Origin: Rhynochetos jubatus
Lineage: Eukaryota; Chordata; Aves; Eurypygiformes; Rhynochetidae
NCBI GenBank assembly: GCA_027574665.1
Contig: CM050654.1
Span: forward strand, 10,162,142-10,226,141
Direction of reading: 5' to 3'
Length of the DNA stretch: 64,000 nt
Both the position numbers and the translations under genes were made by a program. Each line of letters starts with the position of its first letter. Positions within the stretch are counted from its first letter, which is position 1. This document shows, piece after piece, positions 39,886 through 50,353 of the stretch. The notes under the pieces were generated by a model that was not told where the DNA came from, ran no database searches, and saw only the letters and a program-made list of their open reading frames with translations.

Positions 39886-41214
39886 CTATTTCTTTCTTCC
39901 GCTGTGGCTGAGGTTGATAACCAGTATTTAATCCTTCTCATGTTTTTTTTTTTTAGGATTCACATGAAAAATGACTGGTATAATAGTTCTGCATCCTTTC
40001 TGAAAATCTGATAGTTCTTCCTAATCTGAGCTTCCTTGCTTCTCCAGATACCTCCAATATTTGTTTATCATAGCACCTATATTCAGGTGACACAACTGAC
40101 CAACTGAATGGGGAAAAGTGAAGCAGCTGTCTAGACAAAAATCACCTGCAGTGCAACACAGTGTACACTGATCTTAGTCCTCTGCACAAGTACTAAAACC
40201 AAGACAAATTAAGGGTAAAAACCTCCCCAGTCTGCAGCACTTGTGGGCTTCAGTCAGGAACTAAATCAAAACTCTACACCCCTCATTTTGCAATTAAACA
40301 AAGACCAACGTGTAGGATGCACCCCTCTTCTTTACAATGCACCATCCCTCAAACACACTCAAATAGCTTTGGGGTTTTTTGTTTTCAGTTTTAAAATAAT
40401 GAACATTGGAGAAGCAGCTTCCTCAGATGTATGGTAGACAAAGCTGTTCTATTCTGGAACAGGAAGATGAATAAGTGAAGTAAGTGCAAACAGATGTCAC
40501 TAATTTGTTACAATGTATTTTGCTGTCTGACTTAACCACGTACCTCTGAGTTTCCTCAGCTCAGGGTATGGAAGTACATCCCAGGAGGTGTTGCTACAGT
40601 ATTGGCTCATCCCATAATTTCCATAACAGAAACAAACTAGTAAATGACACGCAATAACTTAACCCCACAGAAATCTCCTTTGCTGTTATATGTTGCTGAG
40701 AAATGTATAACATATGCCTCTCTTTATGCCAAGTCTATGAGTTATACTCCCAAGATTATACAAAGTGCCCCCTCTACGGGACTTCTTACACAGCTGTGCA
40801 TAGTCAGGAGAGTCTCAGTTTGCTTCGGAGGACGAAAGTTTCCGAACTATTGCACTGTTTTATTCATCAGGCTTTGACTCCTCCTCACTTGTGCAATGCA
40901 GCGTATTACCAGAGAAGTTCAGTTACAGGAAAAAAATAAACTCTTGAAAAGACACGATAAAAGAATTGCAAACTGTGTTGTGAGGTACCATGCCCCTTTG
41001 AGGGCAATATTTGGAAAAGAAGCCAGCGTTAACGTATGAGAAGCCTAGGAATTGTGTTCAGGAGTACAATAGCTACGGACTGTCCCATGCCAGTCCGCTC
41101 GCACTTCAGGGAAGAAACAGGCAGCACGACATCCATCCAGACTGATGGAGGAGGGCAGTCCCCACGCATTCTCCTGGCCATCCATCTCTCTTGCAGGCAT
41201 TGAAATTATATTAA
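39886..41214. other. Intronic DNA between the CR1 copy and the CpG island
   Basis: No gene or repeat recognised. G+C rises toward the island after about 41050. Conserved intronic regulatory elements close to exon 1 would be expected here, but they cannot be seen in a single sequence. Confidence 0.45.
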
Positions 41215-41390
41215 ATGAAAGCGGACACAAAGCAGCCTAGGAGAGGTCAGGTCCGCAGCCTGCCAGCCCTCCTGCCTTCGGAGAGCGTGCCGCAAACCGC
41301 TCCGCTCGACAAGCCCACGGGTGGGAGTGCGGGGCGGGGGGAGGTCGGTGTGCCACCGCAGCCTGCCCCGGGCCACCAGACAGCAAGACC

Positions 41391-41466
41391 CAGGGGGAAG
41401 GAGACGGGGAAGCAGAGAAAGGAGGAGCAAAGGAAAAGGGGGGAGGGGGGAGGAAAAAGGGAATTC
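41391..41466 (+). repeat. Polypurine tract with adjacent G-runs inside the CpG island
   Basis: Nearly uninterrupted A/G on the plus strand for about 75 bases, including two runs of six G separated by one A (41438-41443 and 41445-41450), then further G pairs and triplets. Such tracts can form triplex or G-quadruplex DNA. The G-rich strand is the template strand for COL5A2, so its RNA here would be pyrimidine-rich. Confidence 0.6.
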
Positions 41467-41783
41467 CACGTTTCTGTGTTTCTCTAAAACAAAGAATGTG
41501 AGACAGCCGATGTAGTTGTGCGCGAGCGACTCCGCCCTGCAAGGCTTCTCCGCTTCCCCCTCCCGGCCCGGCCGGCCTCCAGCCCCGTGCCGAGCGCTCT
41601 CTCGCTGCGAGCTGCCCGGCCGCCCCCGCCCCGCCGGGCAGCGGGGCTCAGCCCCGGCCCTCCGCGCCCTCCTGACCGTCCCGCCCGCTCGGCGCCCGTC
41701 GCCCCCAAGCCCGGCTCCAAACGCCGCCCGCTGTCCTCTGCTCGCAAGCCCAAAGCCCGAACCTCTGTGCCCCCTCCTCAGCG

Positions 41784-41791
41784 TATAAAAG
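41784..41791 (+). promoter_or_regulatory. Plus-strand TATA box (TATAAAAG) at the edge of the CpG island
   Basis: A consensus TATAAAAG lies directly downstream of the GC-rich block on the plus strand. A start would be expected near 41812-41820, and transcription would run antisense across COL5A2 exon 1 and its promoter. The match is good and the CpG context supports it, but no transcript can be shown from sequence alone. Confidence 0.35.
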
Positions 41792-41912
41792 CGACGGTCG
41801 TGTTACCCCCTTCGAGATCTTCCCTTCCGCTCGTGAACCGAAGCACACAAGCACGCTGCATACGAAGAGGGGGATGACCATAGTGTTTTTAGAGGGGGAG
41901 AGAGAAACTCAC

Positions 41913-42012
41913 CGCCGTCATATTCTTCCTCTTCTTGCGCTTTTATGGTTACAAATCGCCCTAATAAAGCAGCAAGGATGAAAAAAGTTCTCGTTTGTGC
42001 CCAGACTGCCAT
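41913..42012 (-). CDS. COL5A2: COL5A2 exon 1, coding part (signal peptide and start of N-propeptide)
   Basis: First coding exon of the collagen alpha-2(V) chain, a fibrillar procollagen that joins alpha-1(V) chains in the secretory pathway and helps set the diameter of type I collagen fibrils. The exon has 33 complete codons plus one base. The ATG is at 42012-42010 and a strong donor (GGCG, then GTGAGT) starts at 41912, so the intron is phase 1. The peptide begins MAVWAQTRTFF, followed by a hydrophobic core (ILAALLG) and RFVTIKAQEEEEYDGG. From memory, mammalian COL5A2 has the same order: NWAEAR-like N-terminus, ILIVLLGQFVSIKA, then QEED-type acidic residues. Signal peptidase should cut after residue 25 (IKA, then QEEEE). 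This copy starts with one Met where the human protein has two. The frame continues past the donor to 41803, but that part is intronic. The identification rests on the peptide match, exact hydrophobic and acidic spacing, and the donor. The von Willebrand C, triple-helix and C-propeptide exons are outside the window. Confidence 0.92.
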
Positions 42013-42180
42013 CGTGCCTAGATATGAGACATGTATCCTCCTGGGTAGCGAAAAGCGCAGAAACGCAAGGTTATTTTAGCACCATGAAGCCAGCTGGGGA
42101 GTCTTTCTGCCTTTCAGCATCAGTTCCAGGACAAAGTCTGCGAGCCCTCTTTTTCAGCACCGGCTCCAGCGCAGTCTGCA
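42013..42180 (-). other. COL5A2: COL5A2 5' untranslated region (start approximate) with three short upstream ORFs
   Basis: The transcription start is inferred to lie about 25-30 bases downstream of the TATA-like box, near 42175-42180, giving a leader of about 165 bases. It contains three upstream ORFs, each closed before the main ATG: 14 codons at 42120-42076, 4 codons at 42085-42071 and 4 codons at 42032-42018. The last ends five bases before the main start. The stretch ACATGTCT at 42034-42027, followed by CTAG and the main ATG, resembles the start-codon region of type I collagen messages. The leader boundaries are inference; the upstream ORFs are read directly. Confidence 0.6.
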
Positions 42181-42204
42181 AACACTCCGTTCAGAGGATG
42201 CAGC

Positions 42205-42212
42205 TTTAAATA
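42205..42212 (-). promoter_or_regulatory. COL5A2: TATA-like box of the COL5A2 promoter
   Basis: The minus strand reads CTATTTAAAG here, about 195 bases upstream of the COL5A2 ATG and suitably placed for a start near 42180. Farther upstream on the same strand are a purine-rich GGAAGAGAAGTGGAGG, a GGGGCAGG element, and a TTGGCA half-site of NF1 type. These motifs are short and are suggestive only. Confidence 0.45.
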
Positions 42213-45200
42213 GGAAGAATGCTGCCTCCACTTCTCTTCCTGCCCCTTTTTCAGCTCGTTCAGGCTCCTAACCATCCACTCCCTGCCAAGCAACAGTCTG
42301 ATTGATGGTAAATAACCGAATCAGAGCTGGCTTCACTCTTCCTTGAACTTTTCTCTTTATGAATACTCTTGCAGGATATTTTCCTGCTGCTGTGCAGTGA
42401 GTGTGCTGTCTCAAGACCGTTTACTAAGAAAGCAAAGCCTAGTTCCATAAGAAGCTGTCAGGAAGCGAAAGCTCTGCTTTTAACGCACCCAGCCCACGCT
42501 TCCTGGGAATGGAGGGGTTAGTCCCATTTGGAGCAGATTCCCTTATTAGGAACTTGATCCCTTCCAGCTTGCAGAAAGGATTTCCTCCTTTCCCTTGATA
42601 ACTGTCCCCTGCCTGGCTGGAGCTGTGTTATCAAACACGATTCCAGTCCCTTGAGCGGGGCCACAGAGTTACCAAGGCAGCTTGTTTCGGGAATCTGTAA
42701 ATAACTGCCTTTCCCCCAAGGGGAATAATCTTCCTCAAATCAATTCTTTTCTGAATAATCTTTCCTTAAGAGAAATATACAAATCATCTTTCCTCAAAAG
42801 CGTGCTCTGTACTTACAGTCCTACCAGTTGGGAAGACTATCACAAATCCCTGGAAGATTGCTAACACCAGAATGACAATCCAAACTATCCAATTACCTGC
42901 TTTTCTCCAAGGCTCTCCAATTCTGTTACCTGACAACTGGAAACCTACCTAAGCCCCAGACTAGTATTTAGCCGTTAACAATGTGCCTTAATTAGCATTC
43001 TAGTGTGGGCACTAAGTAAATCTCTCTCGTGGATCACTGGGAGTAGGATGCTAGATTTTTTTCTTCCCAGAGCATTTATGGTCTGTGGAGCTCCACCACT
43101 AATCCCCTCATTTGCTGAGAATGGGGTTGTCTATACCTGCTGCAGCAGCTTCACCTGTTGGAAGATTTTCCGTCTTTAGCCATTTCAGGTTGAGAATAAT
43201 CCCACTTGAAGTAGATGCGGTGAGAAGTAAACCTCTTTGCCTGGATTTGTGCAGGTTGGCAACACTAGCCCGCTCTAGTTATCACAGTGTGATTGAGCAC
43301 TTCTCAGTGCCACAGTATCCTAAAGCCTGTGAAGTTTTCTTCTCTCTTCAGCAGAGCAGCATGCCCAGAAGAGGAAAAGTAACCCAGAAAATGGTATAGC
43401 ACTGCCATGCTACGTCATACCTACTCTGGTAGCAAAACCAGAGTTTAACGTAAAAATATGCTGAAAGAAAACTAAATCAAAATTCCCTGCTCTCTTTCAC
43501 CAAGCAGTCTTGACACAGAAGTCTTAAACCCATACAGAGTTTCACTGCCAGAGTGTAATACCCCACAGTTCCTGCTGCTTAAGAGTGGTAGCTATGAGAA
43601 AGAATAAAAATATTGAAGCCATGCAAGTTGCTGCAATTTTATTTTGGAAAGCAATCATAATCATTGGAAAGCATCAGTTGAGAAGCTTAGAACTGAAACC
43701 AAAGTTGACATTTGTTGACCTGACCAGTCATAGGGAAAATTCTGTTTTGACATGTTCATGAGTACTTGCACTGGTTTGTTAGTCTCAAAAGTCATATATT
43801 TTTAGATGTCATGCTTCAGCAGAACCCCAAGAAACCTCCCTTGGAAAGCTGATGTTACACGAGGCTGGCTAGAAACATCAGGTGCTTTAGAGGAGACAAC
43901 TACTTTAGCATCAGATCTGACCTTTGCCATTTGCACCGTTCTATATGCACATTCATTATGAGAGAGCAGCAAACAAAAAGCTTACAGCTGTAACCCAGCA
44001 CACTGCCATTGCTAAATCACCCTATGAAACCACGCAATCTAAAATCACTATATATGTTAGTGAGCAAGCAGCTGTGTGGTACTTGACAAATAGAAAACAG
44101 CACATTTTAAAAGCCACACTGCACAAGGTTTCCCACAGTTGGAGGTAATCTGTCACATTAAGTACAGAAATACTAAAAGTTTAAGAGGAGAAAGGCTGAG
44201 AATATGGACAGTGTTTTGAAAAGTCTCCTGTGTTTACTGACGAAAACCCATTGCAACAGACATGTAAGTGTTTCTGAACTATATGCTACTAACTGGAGGG
44301 GATTTATGTGCCATTTATTCGAATAAAGCTGACAACAGCTCAAAGAACTCACAGCTGAAAGTCCTTCATGCAGCCTGGGTAAAGCTACAACAAAACTACA
44401 GGGAATTCAGACTCTACCACAAAATCATAGAAATGGCCACACTCTGGTAAAACTTGCCTTTATAGTTGCTAACTCTGTCCTCAAAATTAGGTAAGTTCTC
44501 ACACTAACTTCCCCAAGCCTTAAGTCTGCAACAGGTTGGTAAAGTCCTACTGTCTTCTCAGCGAGCACGAGCCTTACTATCATTACCTCTTAGAGCCCCT
44601 GAGAAAAACACCAGAGCAAGAACAGTATTGAACTATGGTGACACTTTTCCCTCGATAGCTCATTGAGAGGGGAATGGGGGTGGGGGACTCAGAAGGACCT
44701 TTTTTCTCATTTCCAATGGAATGTTTTTTTCTGAGGAGTCAGATATTCAAAGATACCTCCTTGCCATTTCAAGTCTAGTCTCTCCTTTGGAGAAATTCTT
44801 ACAGCAGTGTCTAAAAGTCACCTTTCAAGCCTATTTCTGCCTTCATCTCACCAACAAATTATGCCACATAACCAAAACAGATGAACAACAGAGAATGGAA
44901 AAGGATGTACGTCGCTTAGCAAATCAATCCCCATATGCCTTACAATTACTTCTTTTCACCACGGATGTGCAATTAAAGGGGTTTCCAGTTTTACTACAGG
45001 CATCGTAACTAGTCACAAAGTCTCTCGGTTTCCATTTAAACAAACTCACTTCTAGGCCTAAGCTATTAGATAGCACCACATTGGACACAAGTGAAAGTCT
45101 TTAGATCGTACCACTGCAAACAGTCAGACTATGCAATTAAGAGTGGGCAGACAAATAATTCCAAGTATGCCTAGTATCACCTCCCCCTCCTCCTCTCAAT

Positions 45201-46237
45201 AGGGGAGAAACCAGCATTGCATAGAATACTACTGTATATTTATGCAGCAACTTCTCTCCATCCGTTTTTCACTTTTTCCATCGTTTTTAGGATTCTGTAA
45301 GAACAGAGGAATGTGGAATTTAACAAACTATCCTAAGGTCATACATTCAGTAGAAGTAAAGCCAGATACAGACTTTTTGGAGCTCATACCTCTTTTGTGC
45401 CAAGGAAAACATACAAGATGAAAATTCCTTAGGTGGAGAATCCAGGGCCCTGACTCCTGGATCCAGTTCCCTTCCACTGCACCTGCATTGTTATACATTA
45501 ATCTTACAGTATGTAATGAACCCCAATTTAGTAGAGAGCGCCGCTGCAGGCATGGTAGGGCTGAATACTCTCCTCTTGCTCTAGTCTGTCTCAGTAGAGC
45601 AATACATCTGGAAACACAGGGACACAAAACCAGTCTTTCTGTAGTAGCAGGAGATTCTTAGAAATTGGGTCAATCTCAACTACTAATTTGTGGCTGATTT
45701 CTGACTTCCCGGAGATGAAAAAGTGATATGACATGGTTAAAAGATAACTTTCTACTGCTTCATACTGCACACTAAAGTGACCAGATACTTTCAAATGTGA
45801 AGGATCTTAATATCAAACAAAGGGGAAAAAAAACCAAGAACAAAATCTTCACACAATGTCAAGATACCGTACTCTGGAAAAATGTAACTAAATACTTCCT
45901 AATATCCAGTCTGCTGATATCCATTCCTGTATTTTAGCCAATAAGTAGGCACTGTATGTTATCTGACCTAAAGAACACATGTGAAGCTCAATGCTAATCA
46001 AAATTCAAAAAGCATTTTGAGTGACAGATGAAGCTAGGGAATACTATTAGGTTACTGTGACGACTCAAAAATATATTGAAATATGATTCACAGGCTTACA
46101 ACATTCAAAACCTCCAAATAGGGCCAGAAAAAACCCAAATAATTATTAGCTTATGATGCTTCAGAGGATGCATATGTACGAGTAACTAAAATTGCAATAT
46201 TCGTGAGGGTCTCACTTCAGTAGAGTTTAATGACCTT

Positions 46238-46260
46238 TCACACTGTTACATACAGTGTGA
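46238..46260. repeat. Perfect 9-bp inverted repeat with 5-base loop
   Basis: TCACACTGT (46238-46246), then TACAT, then ACAGTGTGA (46252-46260). The arms carry TCACAC and GTGTGA, the core of T-box half-sites, in the inward-facing arrangement of a Brachyury-type palindrome but with wider spacing. It is about 4.2 kb upstream of COL5A2 exon 1. Confidence 0.8.
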
Positions 46261-49200
46261 CAGTGCCCTGTTTCGAGTTTATTTGTACCAAGCTGACAAT
46301 GAATGCCTTCATGTAAAATGACCAAGCTCTCTGCTACAAATAAGATGCTGGACCAGTCTTTTAGCAGCAACAGGAAATCAATGGAATCATGGAAACTGAT
46401 AAGAAGCTGTACTTGAGTTCAAAAACAGGCAAGATTTTCAAAAGCTGTGTGGTTTCACCAAAGTGAGCTTAAGTCAATCTCAGAGGTGCTATCAAATTTT
46501 ATGTGGGTAGATAAATCCGTGGTAAGTGCTGTTTCAAACTTCCACCTTGTAAGTTCTTCAATCACATACTTAGCATTAAAAAAGAAAAAAAAGACACACC
46601 AAATTTTTAACTCACAAGAATATAGTCCACATAAAATGTTTTATTTCTTAGAATTAACCATTAAAATGAACACTACTGAAATAATGAGAGAAAAATAGTT
46701 CTTTTCCTTTGAAGTGTGTTCTTTGCACTTTAAAGACCCTTTACTGCATACGGAATCAGCTTTCTTGTTTCATACAGGCCTTTCACATAGTGAAAGGACA
46801 GAAAATTCCATTATTTAAAATAAGAAAATGTATAAGAAAATATAATAGGAAACTACAGAAATTGTTAAGAATATAAACAGGAACATAATACTACTTGTAA
46901 ATCAGACGTTTAAATGGACTAGATTCCAAATTGTATCACCCCAAAATTCTGATCTTCCTGCTGAGAAATGCACCATAAAACCCAGTATCAGCTAGACATT
47001 TAAACTGCCCATTTGAAGGAGAGTTTTGCCATCAACTTCTGGGTAGAAAGATTTAATAAATGAATTTAAATCATTACAGAGAGGAGTGAGGCAATACTTC
47101 TTTCTTGGTTACATTCAAACATTGTAATGTTGTTTCAGTTAGTTTTGATTTGGGGAAGTAGAATGGTACTTTGCTTTTAAACTGATAGTGTGGGGTCTAG
47201 GACTATGTCAGTCACTGTAAATCTGCTTTTGCTATGGGCAATTCCAAACCCAATAAGCTCAGTAAGGTTATTAGTACTGAGAGCCTTTCCTTCAGAATGC
47301 CTCAATTAAATTAAACCTAACATTAGTCCAAGCAAAAAAAAATCAAGAATAATTAGGGAAAGTCTTGCATGAAGTTGTTCTGTAAATTATAATTATTCTT
47401 TGCCTAGAACAGGAAAAACAGCATCATTGTTTCATTGTTTATGGCAAATTCGTTGTCAAGCCAGTTTTCATCCACCTAAGAACTTAAACTGATTAAGTGA
47501 AAACATAAAAGTGTCACAGCAAGCTACCCACTTAAATGGCAAGGGCAAGTGCTAATCTGTAATTCAAATAGGTTCCAACTGATGATAGGCCTCCACTTTT
47601 TTTTTTTTTAAATATTAAATTAATTTTCCTTGGGAACCTAAGATAGTTTTTACTTTGTACTTTTTCACTGACTGAAGATCCGTACAAAAGCAGAGTTAAA
47701 GTCCTATCCAACAAGCAGATTCACATCTCCAATCATTTTTCTGACCCAGGGAATCAGTGAAATCAATACAATATAAACAGAGAATTGGCTGAAATTTCAT
47801 TTTCAATCCTCATCCCTTTTAGGAATAGGCTTGTCATAAGCTGAGTTGATGCTCAGGGTTACTTAATCACCGCCTCAAAGCTTTATCCACAGTTTTAAAA
47901 GAATACTATGGTGTTTGTTTTACACTCCTTTTACTGGCATTCCTTTATTTCAAAACCTGTGTCTAAGACTATGTAGAACAACCTCATCTTATTGTCACAG
48001 ATATCAGCCCACTGAACTGTGATTTAATATGCCCAGTGCAACCCCCAGCACAAGATGAGCCCTTCAGTTACTTGTCATCATGTCCTAGTATAACGTTTTG
48101 TCTTTAAGAAACAGAATACTTCATCTGTCATTTAGAATTTAAACTATGTTAACTAAGGGAATGATTAAAATCTTATGTATTTATTCTATCCACTACTGGC
48201 CAAATGTTTTCTTTTCTCTAATATTATACTTTTTGGGTCTTTTTTAGTCTGGTTTGGTTTTGTTTAAGCATTGATCTTCAGCCTTATGCTTAATTCTATG
48301 GAATATCCAAAGCTGACAGAGCCATTTACTTGAGACAGGCTTGGGGAATAAAGCATTTAAGTCTGTAGCAAAATTATTACCAATCATAACAAGAGTAAGA
48401 AGTTCAGGATGCAGTCTTACATACCACATTGCTCCCAAGTTACATCTTATTTCCTAGCAAAATAAAAATGCTAAAGAACCTCTACACAGTATGTGCCAAT
48501 TAACAGAGTTGGCCTACAGATTTGAATTGAGAATGACTAAAGCAGCAGCAGTACTCCAGGCTACTCATTGTAAATGTACATTAAAATTAATCTTAGAGGG
48601 AAAGATACAACCAAGGAAAGCTAGTTACCAATCAAGCCCTACAGACTAAGTTGCCAAATAAGATAAACCCCAAGGTAAGCAAACGTACTGGAATTTATCT
48701 GTTAGCTTAAGCACGTGACTCTTCCAACAGTTGCTCTCAGCCTGCTGGTTGCCAGGCAGCTATGGGAGAACCACCATGGGTGGTCTGCAGGAGGCAGATG
48801 AGGCACTGTGCAAGCCCTAAGTGGAGATGGATCCAAGGAGAATTTCCTGTCTCGGGAGGAAGACACTGAGGGAAAGGGCCACTGAACTAAAGAATTCCCC
48901 CCGCCCCCAAACCGTATTTGTTATTACATCCATGTGAAATAAAGTGCCTGTGACTTTACACACACCATAAAGTAGGACTGAAGAGATCCATTTACACAGG
49001 ATATTGTTTCCCATGTACAAAAACCTCAGCAGATGTTTAGTGAATGTTTGATATAACGTCATACATTAGATTTACATTTGCCAGAAAATCTCCTTTATTA
49101 ATCCCACTAGTTTTGTCCTGGATAGGCACAGATTTTACTTACCCTGTAAAATGGGGAAAGGCCTCAGCTCCATTGACAAAAGGAACTTAGCTTGCTCAGA

Positions 49201-50288
49201 GCATCTTACAGGAATTGCTCAACTTCTTGTAAAGTAACCTTCTTAAAATACATTATTTAATATCTTTAATTAATACTTTGTAAGAACAAGAAAGAGGAAA
49301 CAGGTTTAATAGTTTTGGGACAGGTATCATCGACACCATATCAAAGCAGTAGACACAGTGGTGAAACGTCAGCTTTGTTGAAGTTAGCAGCAGTATTTCA
49401 GCTGCTGAATTCATGTTTTCGCACAGGATGGATGTTTCTACTCCTTTCTAACAATCTTTTCATCACACTGATTAACTAAAGTTAATACATAGGCAGGCAT
49501 CCCAAGTTGGAGCGTTAAGCATAACATCCTCCTGGCAAGTGCTAGTGGCAGCAGCAGTAGGAGCCCCATCCACACTGTTGTTTCCAAAATAAACTAACTA
49601 TAGTTCAAACCCTCAGCACAAGCACAGGCTTACACTACTTTGGCGTCCCTGGTCATCTTTTACTATATCACTCTGTCCCTCTTGAGCACTCAAAAGAATG
49701 AGAATGTAGAACAGTATAATTTTTTGGAGATGAGGAACAAAAGCAGAGCAACAGATGAAATAAAACATACATACACCTCATGAGTATATCAGCAGCCCTA
49801 GCAAGCCAAGTCATGCCTACATCAGCTACTTGCAAGCCTTTCTCTTCCATGTGTATCTTGATTTCTTTTGTATGAAGTGTGGTCTTTCCCTGCACATACA
49901 GAACCTGGAGCATTTCTCTTGATGCACCAAACCAGCTGCACAGGGTCAGAGCGACAAATGGTGAAGGGCAGCCTGCACTTGCCCTACCATGAGATGTCTA
50001 AAAGTAAAACTTAGATAAATACGGATGGGGTTTATCCTGCTTTAAAATCTGGGAATAGTCTAGATGATCTTTTTAGATTCCCAGCATTATTTTTCTTCCA
50101 GCAGGAAGACATGACCTCTATACTGCCTATATGCTCTCTCAATAGTGAGTCCTCTTCTGCAAAATAGTATCCACTTCTATCAGACAACAAGGTTTGATAA
50201 ATGGATACCAAGGAAAGAGTAAAACCCAGTTTGAAAGCATTTTAAGAAATCATGAAAAAAGAAAACTTGTCATATTTTTAGTATTTTC

Positions 50289-50353
50289 CATGTTGACATG
50301 GACATACCATTTCTCTTTCTTGAAAGCAGCAAGAAGAAAACTATGTCAACATG
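50289..50353. repeat. Inverted repeat able to form a 65-nt hairpin
   Basis: CATGTTGACAT (50289-50299) is exactly complementary to ATGTCAACATG (50343-50353). Inside, TTCTTG (50317-50322) pairs with CAAGAA (50330-50335) around a 7-base loop. The unpaired arms between the two stems are unequal (17 and 7 bases). Confidence 0.75.

Larger units (their letters stand above)
41215..41870. promoter_or_regulatory. CpG island at the 5' end of COL5A2 intron 1
   Basis: Very GC-rich and CpG-dense compared with the AT-rich surroundings, with runs such as CGGCCCGGCCGG and CCGCCCCGCCGGGC near 41560-41640. It starts about 40 bases downstream of the exon 1 donor, so it lies inside the transcribed region and not over the inferred start. 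The open frames across it in both directions are Pro, Arg, Gly and Ala-rich and look like by-products of base composition. It may be a regulatory intronic island, a second COL5A2 promoter or the promoter of an antisense transcript. Confidence 0.8.
1..41912 (-). other. COL5A2: COL5A2 intron 1, 5' portion (at least 41.9 kb)
   Basis: Everything downstream of the exon 1 donor at 41912 on the minus strand, to the left edge of the window. COL5A2 exon 2 should encode the cysteine-rich von Willebrand factor C module. I looked for its characteristic WKP and Cys-x-x-Cys-x-Cys patterns on the minus strand and found none, so the acceptor of the constitutive intron probably lies beyond position 1. A long first intron is plausible for this gene. 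The intron holds two solo LTRs, CR1 fragments, simple repeats and one candidate cassette exon, listed separately. Confidence 0.75.

Noticed and set aside
39594..40011. Frames of 106-132 codons around 39.6-40.0 kb
   Set aside because: These are CR1 sequence, sense and antisense, running into flanking DNA. Not a host gene.
41518..41877. 119-codon Pro/Arg-rich frame in the CpG island
   Set aside because: Composition follows from CpG-rich DNA, and overlapping frames of similar length occur in several phases and on both strands.
49130..49200. MIR-like phrase 'CTGTAAAATGGGGAAAGG'
   Set aside because: Resembles a short MIR core segment, but the flanking MIR blocks do not follow, so I do not call it.
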